This document shows positions 9,177 to 16,469 of a DNA stretch of 38,409 nt, one piece after another (the stretch's first letter is position 1; each line of letters opens with the position of its first letter). The notes below the pieces were generated by a model. That model did no database searches, was not told where the DNA came from, and saw only the letters and a program-made list of their open reading frames with translations. This DNA comes from a virus. A program made the translations under genes and the position numbers. Location: positions 1-38,409 of the IMG/VR virus record IMGVR_UViG_3300037584_000567. The stretch is one strand, 5' to 3'.

Positions 9177-9435
9177 TTTTCTTCCTTGCAAATGTTCTTA
9201 CATTGGTAGGTTTACCACCTGTATTACCTGCTGCTCTCTTTCTTCTTACAGCAGACTTTCTTTGTGCTTCTGTCATACTCTTAGCTTTAGACCTAGGTAC
9301 ACATTTAGGATAAGCTCTCTTACTATCTTTAGTAGACTTACGACCACAAGCCTGAAACTTACCTTTCTTCTTAGGCGCTCCTATATCTACCCAGTCACCT
9401 TTCTTTCCTTTACCAAACCATTCTTTTAGTGACAT
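9148..9435 (-). CDS. Small basic conserved marine-phage protein
   Basis: A 95-residue basic protein starting MSLKEWFGKGKKGDWVDIG (ATG at 9435, with AGGAG nine bases upstream). A TTG nine bases earlier is less likely. It contains two Cys-bearing blocks, FQACGRKS and YPKCVPRSKA, then KSAVRRKRAAGNTGGKPTNV. I recognise this arrangement as a common small protein of marine phages beside the protein above; the function is unknown. The 3' end overlaps the start of the downstream gene by about 29 bases. The paired Cys could bind zinc, but no complete zinc motif is evident. Confidence 0.7.
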   Translation of the reverse strand: MSLKEWFGKGKKGDWVDIGAPKKKGKFQACGRKSTKDSKRAYPKCVPRSKAKSMTEAQRKSAVRRKRAAGNTGGKPTNVRTFARKKNGSKKVSKS

Positions 9436-9490
9436 AGTAAGCAACTCCTACAGGTATAACAACAATTATAAAAAACATAACTAAACCCAT
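9410..9490 (-). CDS. Possible 26-residue single-span membrane peptide
   Basis: An ATG at 9490 opens 26 codons ending at TAA 9410-9412. The peptide is almost entirely one hydrophobic helix (about residues 3-20, FFIIVVIPVGVAYY) followed by TKRMVW. It begins one base before the stop of the upstream 53-residue gene and overlaps the next gene in another frame. No strong ribosome site was seen. It could be a real tiny membrane peptide of the late operon or a chance reading frame. Confidence 0.3.
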   Translation of the reverse strand: MGLVMFFIIVVIPVGVAYYVTKRMVW

Positions 9491-9652
9491 TTATGCGTAA
9501 CCTCCACCTCTTTTTTTATACTCCCTTACTAACCAACCATTAGCATAAGCACTAGGATATACATCAAACTTACGTTTAGCTTCTGCTTTGACTCTGTTAT
9601 ACAGAGCCTTGTTAGTAGGTGTAGGAGACTTCTTAGACTTTTTTGCTGCCAC
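9491..9652 (-). CDS. 53-residue basic conserved phage protein, GTG start
   Basis: I place the start at GTG 9652 (VAAKKSKKSPTPTNKALYNR). A longer frame to 9751 would overlap the preceding gene heavily and adds hydrophobic residues that look like readthrough of the other frame. The C-terminal half, FDVYPSAYANGWLVREYKKR, is strongly conserved in marine phages in my memory; function unknown. It overlaps the previous gene by 20 bases. Strongly basic, like its four neighbours. Confidence 0.65.
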   Translation of the reverse strand: MAAKKSKKSPTPTNKALYNRVKAEAKRKFDVYPSAYANGWLVREYKKRGGGYA

Positions 9653-9818
9653 TTTTAGCCCTTTTTTGTGCTGTTTTAGAAAGTTCTTTAAGATGAAAAA
9701 GTTTTTTACTAGACTTGTTATGTGTTGCACCAGAATGTAATGTACCATCACTCATTTTGTGCATTTTGCCTTTATATTCTTTTCCATCTCTAAAATAGTG
9801 AGCTACTCCCTTAGCCAT
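9633..9818 (-). CDS. Small basic late protein, 61 residues
   Basis: ATG at 9818 overlaps the TAA of the preceding gene by one base (TAATG). The product begins MAKGVAHYFRDGKEYKG, is rich in Lys, His and Ser, and ends in AKSGSKKV. I do not recognise a family beyond its likeness to tiny basic proteins of marine podoviruses. Tight spacing indicates translation as one unit with the neighbouring small genes. Confidence 0.6.
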   Translation of the reverse strand: MAKGVAHYFRDGKEYKGKMHKMSDGTLHSGATHNKSSKKLFHLKELSKTAQKRAKSGSKKV

Positions 9819-9937
9819 TATGCTTTCCTCTTAGCTGGTTTTTTCATTGGCTTTTTAGCCATCATCTTCTTACCACCATAACTTTTATTCATGCCGTTTT
9901 TCATTGGTTTTTTCTTGCCTTTCATCATGCCGTACAT
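9818..9937 (-). CDS. 39-residue Met/Lys-rich basic peptide
   Basis: A short gene with a strong AAGGAG site placed correctly before ATG 9937. The product starts MYGMMKGKKKPMKNGMNK and continues as repeated KKPM blocks (about 40% Lys/Arg, many Met, one Gly-Gly). The repeated short motif suggests a nucleic-acid- or capsid-interior-binding peptide, but there is no family evidence. The ribosome site and perfect coupling to the next gene are the reasons to accept such a short gene. Confidence 0.6.
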   Translation of the reverse strand: MYGMMKGKKKPMKNGMNKSYGGKKMMAKKPMKKPAKRKA

Positions 9938-9947
9938 AGACTTCTCC

Positions 9948-10124
9948 TTAGCTTAGTTTTAAAATAATAGTAATAAGTATTAATACAATAGAACCAAAAC
10001 AACCAATTAATATAGTTTCTAGTCTTTTGATTTTAGAAAGTGTCTCAGCCCATCTTTCTGCACACACAGCTTCATGTGAAGTTAGTCGTATATCTAGTTC
10101 GTTTAGTAACTCTTCTGTCTTCAT
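9948..10124 (-). CDS. 58-residue single-span membrane protein
   Basis: ATG 10124 to TAA 9948. The first 33 residues are charged and helical (MKTEELLNELDIRLTSHEAV), with one Cys, followed by a hydrophobic span at about 37-56 (TILIGCFGSIVLILITIILK). The layout of a cytoplasmic coiled helix plus one C-terminal membrane span resembles small haemolysin XhlA-like or holin-accessory proteins of phages. It lies three bases after the stop of the previous gene. A lysis-accessory or particle-membrane role is possible but not shown. Confidence 0.65.
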   Translation of the reverse strand: MKTEELLNELDIRLTSHEAVCAERWAETLSKIKRLETILIGCFGSIVLILITIILKLS

Positions 10125-10127
10125 CGT

Positions 10128-10508
10128 TTAAACACCTCCTGCACTAGAACCACTTATATCAATCCATGTCTGATTATCTTCATCCCAGTTATATATACCG
10201 CCATCAGTAGGCATAGCAGATGGTGCTATCCATGTAGCATCGGCAGTAGACATAGACCAACTGTTATATGGTTTAGGAGGCATAAATAAGTCTTGATCTA
10301 CAAAGTAAGTATAACCTTTACCTGCATAGTTACCTCTCGTGTTTCCGTTGTAAGAAGTTTGTTTCCATGTTCCACCTAATACTTTCTCAAGGTGTGCTTG
10401 ACCAATGTATTCTTTTTCAACACCGTTAACATCAGCAGTATCTTTGTTTTCTACTACAGTAACTCTTAATACCTCGTTTGCACTATTTAACTCTGCAAAG
10501 TGTGCCAT
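10128..10508 (-). CDS. Conserved structural-type protein, 126 residues
   Basis: Begins MAHFAELNSANEVLRVTVVE and is rich in Trp, Tyr, Asn and Gly, with PKPYNSWSM and a C-terminal IYNWDEDNQTWIDI. I recognise this as a small protein found repeatedly in marine podoviruses and myoviruses near tail fibre genes, usually annotated only as hypothetical or virion protein. No catalytic residues are evident. The start has a TAGGAGCATAAA-type ribosome site. Its place beside the glycine-rich adhesin and the 88-residue protein suggests a tail role. Confidence 0.6.
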   Translation of the reverse strand: MAHFAELNSANEVLRVTVVENKDTADVNGVEKEYIGQAHLEKVLGGTWKQTSYNGNTRGNYAGKGYTYFVDQDLFMPPKPYNSWSMSTADATWIAPSAMPTDGGIYNWDEDNQTWIDISGSSAGGV

Positions 10509-10537
10509 CTTTTATGCTCCTATGTGTAATTCAATAA

Positions 10538-10804
10538 TCAATTTAATGCACCAGCAATCTTTCCTTGCATTTCTAGTATTTTATTTTCTTGGTCTTTTGT
10601 CCAAATAGTATTTATAGAATCTTCAAACTCTTGTGCTTTACGTTGTGCATCTTTAACTTCTTGCATAGAAGGGCATGGTCTATCGTCTTCCCATCTAGTA
10701 AATGTAGAATTACTTATTTCCCACTTAGCACCAGGTCTTAGTAACTCCATAGCACTATCAATTCCAGTAAGTCTATAAATTTTATCTTTTGGTTTTATTT
10801 CCAT
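10538..10804 (-). CDS. Small protein next to adhesin, possible fibre assembly factor
   Basis: An 88-residue protein starting MEIKPKDKIYRLTGIDSAME, with a Trp-rich middle (AKWEISNSTFTRWED) and a long helical C-terminal half (about residues 45-85). Directly downstream of the large adhesin gene, it holds the position where tail-fibre chaperones or assembly factors often lie. The helical tail and size fit that, but there is no motif to prove it. The start follows the adhesin stop by nine bases. Confidence 0.5.
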   Translation of the reverse strand: MEIKPKDKIYRLTGIDSAMELLRPGAKWEISNSTFTRWEDDRPCPSMQEVKDAQRKAQEFEDSINTIWTKDQENKILEMQGKIAGALN

Positions 10805-10812
10805 TTATACTC

Positions 10813-12450
10813 CTATGCGTTCATAGTTATTACAACAATTCCATCAGCTCCATTTCCACCATTTGTTCCTGATCCGCCTTTTCCAGCACCACCTCCACCA
10901 GAACCAGTAAAGGACGTTCCATTACTACCATTTCCAGTTACAGAACCATCTCCGCCCACAGAGGAACTTCCACCTGTTCCTGCTGAATCAGCTCCAAACG
11001 CACCGCCCCCTCCACCTGCTGAATAAACAACAGATGAACCAGTTATTGAAGATGCTGTTCCGTTACCTCCGTTTCCACCTGAATTTGTACCTGAAGCATC
11101 AGAACCCGCACTAGTAGAACCACCTCCACCGCCTCCACCATTTTGCCCACTATTAGCATCTCCTCCATCATTGCCTTGAGATGGAGTAGTTGAAGGCGTA
11201 TTTCCACTACCACCTACTCTTCCGTTAGATGCCCCTCCACCAGACCCTCCGTTTTTCCCATTTGCTCCTGCGGTTCCTCCAATTCCATAACCTCCTGCAC
11301 CACCTCCAGTAGAAGTAATTGTTGAAAACACAGAGTTATTTCCATCACCACCATAAGAACCACCACCAGTTCCTGTACCGCCTCCACCTACTGTAATTGT
11401 GTATTCTGTACCAGAAGTAACTGATAAAGATGTACCAGTTCTAAAACCTCCAGCACCACCTCCACCACCGCCACCGTTAGATGGTGTTCCTCCCCCTGAA
11501 CCACCTCCTGCAACTACTAAGTAATCTACAGAAGATACTCCAACGGGGCATTTCCATTTTGTTGTGCCTCTAAATATTAGTGGTGAACTTGTAGGTACTG
11601 TGTATTTGATAACTACAATTCCTGAACCACCTGCTTTTCCATCCTTAAAAGTTCCACTACCACCGCCACCTCCACCACCGCCTCCACCAGTGTTAGCTGT
11701 GCCTGCCGAACCCCCTGTACCATTACTACCTTGTGTTCCACTGCCTCCGCCACCAGAGCCACCAGATGCATTAATGTTATCTCCTGCACCACCACCACCA
11801 CCTGCGTATGTTACAGATGCACCAGTTATGGTAGATGCTTGACCGTTACCTCCACTTCCTGCGGCAAAAGGAGATGATGTAGCATCTCCTCCTACAGCAC
11901 TAGCACCACCGCCTCCACCTGCGGCATTTGTAACAGCAGAAGACCCTCCGTTTTTACCTTGAAAAGCAACAGCAGGCGCTCCATTACCACCATCTGATGA
12001 AAGATTAGGGGTGTTACCAGAGCCATTAGAGCCGTTACCGCCTCCACCACCTCCAGAGCCTCCGTTACGACCGTTTCCACCACCAGCACCACCGCCTCCA
12101 CCTGCTGTTGAGGTTATGGTAGAAAATACTGAATCATTACCATCAAAACCTGAAGTATTACTAGTAACATCTAAAGCAGTAGCACCTGCACCTACAGTAA
12201 TTGTATATTCTGTTCCTGCGGTAACAGCTAATGAAGTGCCTGTTCTAAATCCTCCAGCACCTGCTCCACCACCATTTTGATTTACTCCAGTACCGCCTCC
12301 ACCACCTCCTGCAACTACAAGATAATCAACACTTGTAACGCCAGTAGGGCAAGTCCAAACAGTATTACCTAAAAAACTTTCAATAACTACAACTCCACCT
12401 ACAGAGGCAACAGAAAAATTAGAAAATAATAATTGATGTATTCCAGTCAT
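10813..12450 (-). CDS. Glycine-rich tail adhesin, two tandem domains
   Basis: A 545-residue protein in which a very large share of residues is Gly, in runs such as GGGGGAGG separated by Asn, Ser and Ala. Two domains are visible. Each opens with a short non-repetitive beta segment (TCPTGVTSVDYLVVAGG near residue 35 and KCPVGVSSVDYLVVAGG near residue 300), each followed by long Gly-rich tracts with ITVGAG- or FSTITST-like elements. Gly-rich stretches of this kind form polyglycine-II helix bundles in the receptor-binding adhesin gp38 of phage S16. By analogy this is likely the distal receptor-binding tip. It overlaps the upstream gene by one base (TAATG). Tract lengths are probably variable between strains. 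Confidence 0.65.
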   Translation of the reverse strand: MTGIHQLLFSNFSVASVGGVVVIESFLGNTVWTCPTGVTSVDYLVVAGGGGGGTGVNQNGGGAGAGGFRTGTSLAVTAGTEYTITVGAGATALDVTSNTSGFDGNDSVFSTITSTAGGGGGAGGGNGRNGGSGGGGGGNGSNGSGNTPNLSSDGGNGAPAVAFQGKNGGSSAVTNAAGGGGGASAVGGDATSSPFAAGSGGNGQASTITGASVTYAGGGGGAGDNINASGGSGGGGSGTQGSNGTGGSAGTANTGGGGGGGGGGSGTFKDGKAGGSGIVVIKYTVPTSSPLIFRGTTKWKCPVGVSSVDYLVVAGGGSGGGTPSNGGGGGGGAGGFRTGTSLSVTSGTEYTITVGGGGTGTGGGSYGGDGNNSVFSTITSTGGGAGGYGIGGTAGANGKNGGSGGGASNGRVGGSGNTPSTTPSQGNDGGDANSGQNGGGGGGGSTSAGSDASGTNSGGNGGNGTASSITGSSVVYSAGGGGGAFGADSAGTGGSSSVGGDGSVTGNGSNGTSFTGSGGGGAGKGGSGTNGGNGADGIVVITMNA

Positions 12451-13214
12451 TATGAAATATTCCCAGTAAGTACAGCTAAGTCTGCTGAATAACTAAACAT
12501 GATACTAGCAACTCCATTTGCATCTAAGGTATGCAAAGCAGTTGCTGCTAAATCTCCTGCCTTGACTGCATTAACAGCAGTACAAGCTAATGATGCTGTA
12601 CATCCATTTACTGATATAACTGATACAATATCACCTACTGCAAATACTCCTGTAGGTACAGTTATAATTGCATTAGAAGCATTAACATTTATTTGATTAC
12701 CTGCATCTCCTATGGCTAATGTATAATTACCTGATATGTTTTGACTTACAGGTATATCTCTTAAATTACCATCTGCATCATTAACAACATCAAAAGTTTT
12801 GTTTGTTAGCGTAGCTGTACCTACCTCAGATACTAGTGTAGAATTAGCTCCTTTAGGCATCAACATTTCATTAGTAACTCCCTCACTATGAGGCTGAGAC
12901 ATTATTTTTTGACCATGTGAGTTACTTCTACAATTAAGTTGAACTGTTCCGTCAGTAGAACCACCGCCTTTTATTTCAAATATTTTAGTAGCAGGATCTA
13001 CTACTAAGTTACCTGATGTGTTTGTTAAATCTGCATTTAAGTTTAATGATGCTGGGTTTGTACCTACTTCTACAATATCGTTACTACTATTCTTTGTATA
13101 CAATCTTTTGTCAGCAGTATTAACTGCTAACTCTGCTCCTCCAACAGCACTAGTGATATCAGCGGTAGCTGGTACTCCTGATGAGTCTTTCTTTTTAGTT
13201 AAAATGGTTGTCAT
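12450..13214 (-). CDS. Tail fibre / tail structural protein
   Basis: A 254-residue protein starting MTTILTKKKDSSGVPATAD. It contains ELAVNTADKRLYTKNSSNDI and LTNKTFDVV, motifs that commonly occur in marine phage tail fibre proteins where short collagen-free beta repeats join the fibre to the particle. The C-terminal half is Ala/Val/Asn-rich beta sequence with no charge clusters. It overlaps the 180-residue tail gene by four bases and the adhesin gene by one, so the three form a translationally coupled fibre unit. The assignment is by sequence appearance and neighbours. Confidence 0.6.
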   Translation of the reverse strand: MTTILTKKKDSSGVPATADITSAVGGAELAVNTADKRLYTKNSSNDIVEVGTNPASLNLNADLTNTSGNLVVDPATKIFEIKGGGSTDGTVQLNCRSNSHGQKIMSQPHSEGVTNEMLMPKGANSTLVSEVGTATLTNKTFDVVNDADGNLRDIPVSQNISGNYTLAIGDAGNQINVNASNAIITVPTGVFAVGDIVSVISVNGCTASLACTAVNAVKAGDLAATALHTLDANGVASIMFSYSADLAVLTGNIS

Positions 13215-13753
13215 GAGTAAGTACCCCCTTCAATTGTACTTGATTCTGTTAGAACTGTGCTTCCTCCATCTTGCAGCACTCCTGTAAAGTTTGCCGTAGC
13301 AGCATCTAAAAAAGCTGTATCAGCATCATAACCTTGAACTGATACACCTATCATTGATTGTGTTAGTACATTACTAGCACTGTGTTGTAACACACCAGTA
13401 AAGTTTGCAGTAGCATCAGAATAACTAACACCTCCTCCTGTAACACCAGCAGAAGCTACTGATACACCAATATCAGCACTTGTTAGTACATTGCTACCAC
13501 TTTCTTGTAATATTCCTGTAAAGTTTGCTGTAGCATCAGAATAACTAATTGTAGATTGTGCTGGGACAAATTCTACATCAGTTGCACCTGAGTTTACTGC
13601 AAGTACAAAAGTAGCATTACCAGAAAAATCAGGTAAGAGTGATGCTCTAGCAGAAGCTACAGTAGTTGCACTTGTACCGCCCTCACTAATAGCTAAAGGT
13701 AGTTGCTCAAATGTAGCAGTACCTGCACCGCCTGTACCTCTAAAAAAAGCCAT
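13211..13753 (-). CDS. Repeat-containing tail protein with shared IEGGTYS end
   Basis: A 180-residue protein built around a 40-residue repeat present nearly three times, beginning at about residues 70, 110 and 149. The consensus core is YSDATANFTGVLQ followed by SNVLT and IGVSV. The N-terminus, MAFFRGTGGAGTATFEQLP, is typical of short fibre-linking proteins. The C-terminus, TIEGGTYS, matches the end of the 78-residue protein at 6404-6640. This is the first gene after a strong terminator, so it needs either readthrough or an unseen promoter. A role as a repeated spacer in the tail fibre is inferred. Confidence 0.6.
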   Translation of the reverse strand: MAFFRGTGGAGTATFEQLPLAISEGGTSATTVASARASLLPDFSGNATFVLAVNSGATDVEFVPAQSTISYSDATANFTGILQESGSNVLTSADIGVSVASAGVTGGGVSYSDATANFTGVLQHSASNVLTQSMIGVSVQGYDADTAFLDAATANFTGVLQDGGSTVLTESSTIEGGTYS

Positions 13754-13769
13754 AATTATTCCTTAACAT

Positions 13770-13790
13770 AAAAAACCCTCCGAAGAGGGC
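13770..13790 (-). terminator. Rho-independent terminator after capsid-region gene
   Basis: On the minus strand the RNA reads CCCTC, loop TTCG, GAGGG, then a run of six T. This is a compact GC stem with the stabilising UUCG tetraloop and U-tail. It lies immediately downstream of the 104-residue gene and upstream of the fibre genes. Confidence 0.85.
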
Positions 13791-13798
13791 TATAATGT

Positions 13799-14113
13799 TT
13801 ACCAGTTTGGTCTTCCAACAAGGGCTGTATATTCAGCAGTAGCTAAATCTATTGCACCACCTGTATTGTTATTTAGTTGAAATGTAACTTGATTTGCAGC
13901 AGTAACATTAGCTGTTAAATCTAAGTCTGCAACATCTACACTAGAAGCTACTCCTAATACCATATCACCTAATGCAACACCTGATACAGTTACGCCAGTA
14001 ACTTCTTCATTGCCATCTGCTATAGAACCAAAATTAAATGTATCTTTGATTGCCCATGTATCAGAAAAAGCTCCCTGAAACTGTCTGAGTTCTCCTCTTT
14101 TTACTGTAGCCAT
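13799..14113 (-). CDS. Small virion protein, possible capsid decoration or head fibre
   Basis: A 104-residue beta-rich protein starting MATVKRGELRQFQG, with repeated Thr/Val/Asn segments (LTANVTAANQVTFQLNNNTG) and ending in LVGRPNW. No catalytic motif. It lies directly after the major capsid gene and is bracketed by two terminators, so it is likely expressed strongly together with the capsid protein. That position and its small beta-rich nature fit a decoration protein or capsid-associated virion protein. Similar small proteins recur in marine podoviruses in my memory, with function unproven. Confidence 0.55.
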   Translation of the reverse strand: MATVKRGELRQFQGAFSDTWAIKDTFNFGSIADGNEEVTGVTVSGVALGDMVLGVASSVDVADLDLTANVTAANQVTFQLNNNTGGAIDLATAEYTALVGRPNW

Positions 14114-14130
14114 TATTCATCCTTATAAAG

Positions 14131-14158
14131 AAAAGGGTTGACTACTAGAGCCAACCCT
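14131..14158 (-). terminator. Hairpin terminator after major capsid gene
   Basis: On the minus strand a seven-base stem (AGGGTTG at 134-140 in the last three digits, pairing CAACCCT at 152-158) with an 11-base loop is followed by TTTTCTTT. It lies between the major capsid gene and the 104-residue gene. The U-tract is interrupted, so partial readthrough is likely, as with the T7 terminator after gene 10. Confidence 0.65.
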
Positions 14159-14168
14159 GTTGTTAAAA

Positions 14169-15095
14169 TTAAGCTGGGACAACAAGTGCAACAGCAGATT
14201 TATCTCTTAGCTCACCAGTACCATATAAGGTATCAGCAGTTAAGAGTGTACCTAAATGCTCTTGCTTGTATTGTGTTTGAACACGAACACCAAGTTGCTC
14301 AACTAATACTCCAAACTCAGGATGGAATAATAAACATACTCTAGCACCGCCAGAACCACTAGTTGTGTCTACATTGGTAGATACATATACTTTGATACCA
14401 TATATGTCACCAATCTGACCATTTCTAATAGTGTTAGCATTACCAGCTTCACCTGTAAATGCTTGCTCTGTGAATCGTGATAGACCCATCATTACGTTTC
14501 TAGCCACAGGCGGGATAACAAAGTTACGATTATCCATAGGAACATCTTGGTCATCAAGACGCTGTATGGCTCTTCTAAACCCTGCATCACTAATAGCACT
14601 TTCATTGTTACTACCAGCTACATAAAATGTAGAACCATCTGCTCCTAGGAAGCCTTTGTCATAAGCAGCAGAACCTCCTCCTGACTGAGCCTGTCTACCT
14701 AAAGATAATACATCTGTATCTACTCTAGTAGCTAACGCATAACCAGCATCATCTGTGTAGAAACGTCTTAGTGAACTCAATGCCTGTACTTCAGCAAAGT
14801 CTTCAATCAAGCGACTATACTCATAGTGTTGGTTAATTGTTACAGTTTTTTCTGAACCAGACTCTTGAATAAGAGTAACTTCTGTTTCAGCAGCCTTAGT
14901 TGAAGCTGAACCACGAGCAGGAGCAGGAAAGTGAACTACATCACCTTTCTTACCCTTCATGTTCATTGTTTTAATTAAGTTAGCAGCTACAAGATTCTTC
15001 TTGTAACCAGCGATAATTTCATCCGACCAAATCTCAGGTATAAAACCTGCGGTATTGACTTCTGATTGTACTACATGATTAGTACCTAAACCCAT
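14169..15095 (-). CDS. Major capsid protein
   Basis: A 308-residue protein starting MGLGTNHVVQSEVNTAGFIP. The sequence has the shape of HK97-fold coat proteins of podoviruses: an N-terminal segment with WSDEIIAGYKKNLV, a central HFPAPARGSAS extended loop, INQHYEYSRLIEDFAEVQA (the spine helix region), and a C-terminal PEFGVLVEQLGVRVQTQY. It follows the scaffold gene and is followed by a terminator, the usual podoviral arrangement. Expression probably comes both from the long late transcript and from the internal promoter at 16499-16527. Family and role are clear from sequence and context. Confidence 0.9.
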   Translation of the reverse strand: MGLGTNHVVQSEVNTAGFIPEIWSDEIIAGYKKNLVAANLIKTMNMKGKKGDVVHFPAPARGSASTKAAETEVTLIQESGSEKTVTINQHYEYSRLIEDFAEVQALSSLRRFYTDDAGYALATRVDTDVLSLGRQAQSGGGSAAYDKGFLGADGSTFYVAGSNNESAISDAGFRRAIQRLDDQDVPMDNRNFVIPPVARNVMMGLSRFTEQAFTGEAGNANTIRNGQIGDIYGIKVYVSTNVDTTSGSGGARVCLLFHPEFGVLVEQLGVRVQTQYKQEHLGTLLTADTLYGTGELRDKSAVALVVPA

Positions 15096-15118
15096 TTTAA
15101 AATTCCTTTTCTAAAATA

Positions 15119-15880
15119 TCATCCTCTGACTCTTCCTTCTCTGTGCGCTCTTACAATTTCTGGCAACATAGATTCGTACTTGTCAGGATCACTGTTAATA
15201 AGATTTCGTATATCAGAACGTCTAAAGATTTTCTTTGATGGTGCTTCTCCGCTACCGCTTGCTACAGTTGTAGTAGCACTCTTGATGTCTTGTGACCTAG
15301 CTTGTTTCTCCATCTCTACAGTTTTACTACCTACCTGTCTCTTTTCTTTCCATGTAGAAATAAGCTCGTCAGCAGCATCATAATCATACCTACGATCAGC
15401 CCTCATAAATAACTCTGCTCTTACTTTAGAATTATTTACCCAGTCCTGAAACCCTTGATCTTTTACTACATCAGTAAAGTCTGGATGTTTTTCTTTCAGT
15501 GACGAAAGAGCTTTAGACCTCTGCATCTCTTGGGTTAACTGTTCTGCTTGTCTAATCTTAGGGTGATTTTGTATTGCCTTGTCTACAGCCTGTTTAGGAT
15601 TAGCAAAAAAATCATCATCATTAGATTCTTCTGGTTCTGCTTGCTTTGTTTGTGGTTGACTTTGAACATAAGAATTAGCAACCCTACGAAGTTCTCCTAA
15701 CTCTGTACCTTGTCTGCCTATTAACTTCTCAGCTTGTTGGTGCATAGATATAACTTCTTGAAGAGTTTTCTCCTTATACTTCTCAGGAATCTCTACTTCT
15801 GTTTTAACTTCTTCAGCTTTTACTTCTTCTTGCTGTGGTTCTTCTTTCTTATCTTCTATTTCTTCTACAAATTCAGCCAC
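15119..15880 (-). CDS. Capsid scaffolding protein
   Basis: A 253-residue protein with a strongly acidic, Glu/Lys-rich N-terminal 35 residues (FVEEIEDKKEEPQQEEVKAE), a helical Gln-rich middle, and a basic C-terminal end (RAHREGRVRG). Acidic helical proteins directly upstream of the coat gene are scaffolds that guide procapsid assembly and leave or are degraded before DNA entry. The basic C-terminus would contact the coat protein, as in T7 gp9 and P22 gp8. A DDDFFANPKQAVDKAI block at about 90 is typical of marine podovirus scaffolds. The 23-base gap to the capsid gene indicates co-transcription. Confidence 0.85.
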   Translation of the reverse strand: MAEFVEEIEDKKEEPQQEEVKAEEVKTEVEIPEKYKEKTLQEVISMHQQAEKLIGRQGTELGELRRVANSYVQSQPQTKQAEPEESNDDDFFANPKQAVDKAIQNHPKIRQAEQLTQEMQRSKALSSLKEKHPDFTDVVKDQGFQDWVNNSKVRAELFMRADRRYDYDAADELISTWKEKRQVGSKTVEMEKQARSQDIKSATTTVASGSGEAPSKKIFRRSDIRNLINSDPDKYESMLPEIVRAHREGRVRG

Positions 15881-15933
15881 TATTACTCTCCTGTGTCAGT
15901 TGACATTTTAGGAAAGACACTTTGAATGGGGGT

Positions 15934-16197
15934 CTAACCTTGTCCCATACTACTATACTCTTGACCTATACCCACTTTTCTTTCATACTTCATATGACTC
16001 TCTCTACGTCTAACCCACGCATCTGATGCAGTGGGGAAGTCACCTGAACAACCATCTAGGTCTATTCTTGGTTTGCTGATTATGCGTTTAGCTTCAGCAT
16101 TACAAGATGGGCAGTTAGTTGTTTTTACTGAATCATCAATGTATTTCTCAAATACATAATTATTTTTACATTGAAACTCAAATATTCTTTTAGTCAT
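15934..16197 (-). CDS. FmdB-like zinc-ribbon protein
   Basis: An 87-residue protein starting MTKRIFEFQCKNNYVFEKY, then TNCPSCNAEAKRIISKPRIDLDG. The spacing and wording match the FmdB/CxxC zinc-ribbon family, common as small proteins next to portal and scaffold genes in marine phages. The first knuckle has only one Cys (QCKNNY), so zinc binding may be incomplete. The C-terminal half (DAWVRRRESHMKYERKVG) is shared with phage versions. Function unknown. It starts with a TAATG overlap with the 91-residue gene. Confidence 0.7.
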   Translation of the reverse strand: MTKRIFEFQCKNNYVFEKYIDDSVKTTNCPSCNAEAKRIISKPRIDLDGCSGDFPTASDAWVRRRESHMKYERKVGIGQEYSSMGQG

Positions 16198-16469
16198 TAT
16201 GTGTTCACATACATTAAGTCTTCATTAGGGTGTGCTTCTTCTTCACATAAATCTTCATATACCTTTTCAGACATATCTTTTAACCCTAACATATACTTTA
16301 GTATATCTACCTGTCCTTTAGCAAAATGAAAATCTTTACTAGTTTCACAGTTCTGAACACTGTTGTATTCATCATACATTTTTTGTAAATCTTCCATCAA
16401 GTCTTTCCAACCTGGTGAAGACATCATTGAAAAACGGTTATCATAGTAATTTAATATTTTTTTATCCAT
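16197..16469 (-). CDS. Hypothetical small late protein, 90 residues
   Basis: Starts either at ATG 16469 (MDKKILNYYDNRFSMM) or at GTG 16475. Neither has a clear ribosome site. The sequence is helical and acidic, with LMEDLQKMYDEYNSVQNCET and LGLKDMSEKVYEDLCEEEAH, and ends YVNT. Proteins of this kind lie between portal and scaffold genes in related marine podoviruses, but I know no function. It is the first gene after the promoter at 16499-16527. The element TGGCACG-N4-TTGCT at 16470-16485 covers its start region. Confidence 0.6.
   Translation of the reverse strand: MDKKILNYYDNRFSMMSSPGWKDLMEDLQKMYDEYNSVQNCETSKDFHFAKGQVDILKYMLGLKDMSEKVYEDLCEEEAHPNEDLMYVNT

Noticed and set aside
9653-9751. Longer 86-residue version of the 53-residue basic protein
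   Set aside because: The added N-terminal part would lie wholly within the upstream gene and lacks the conserved start of the family. GTG at 9652 has a plausible ribosome site.
11564-12280. Proline-rich frames on the plus strand opposite the adhesin
   Set aside because: Runs of Pro are the reverse-strand reading of Gly codons (GGN and NCC). They are shadows of the Gly-rich gene.
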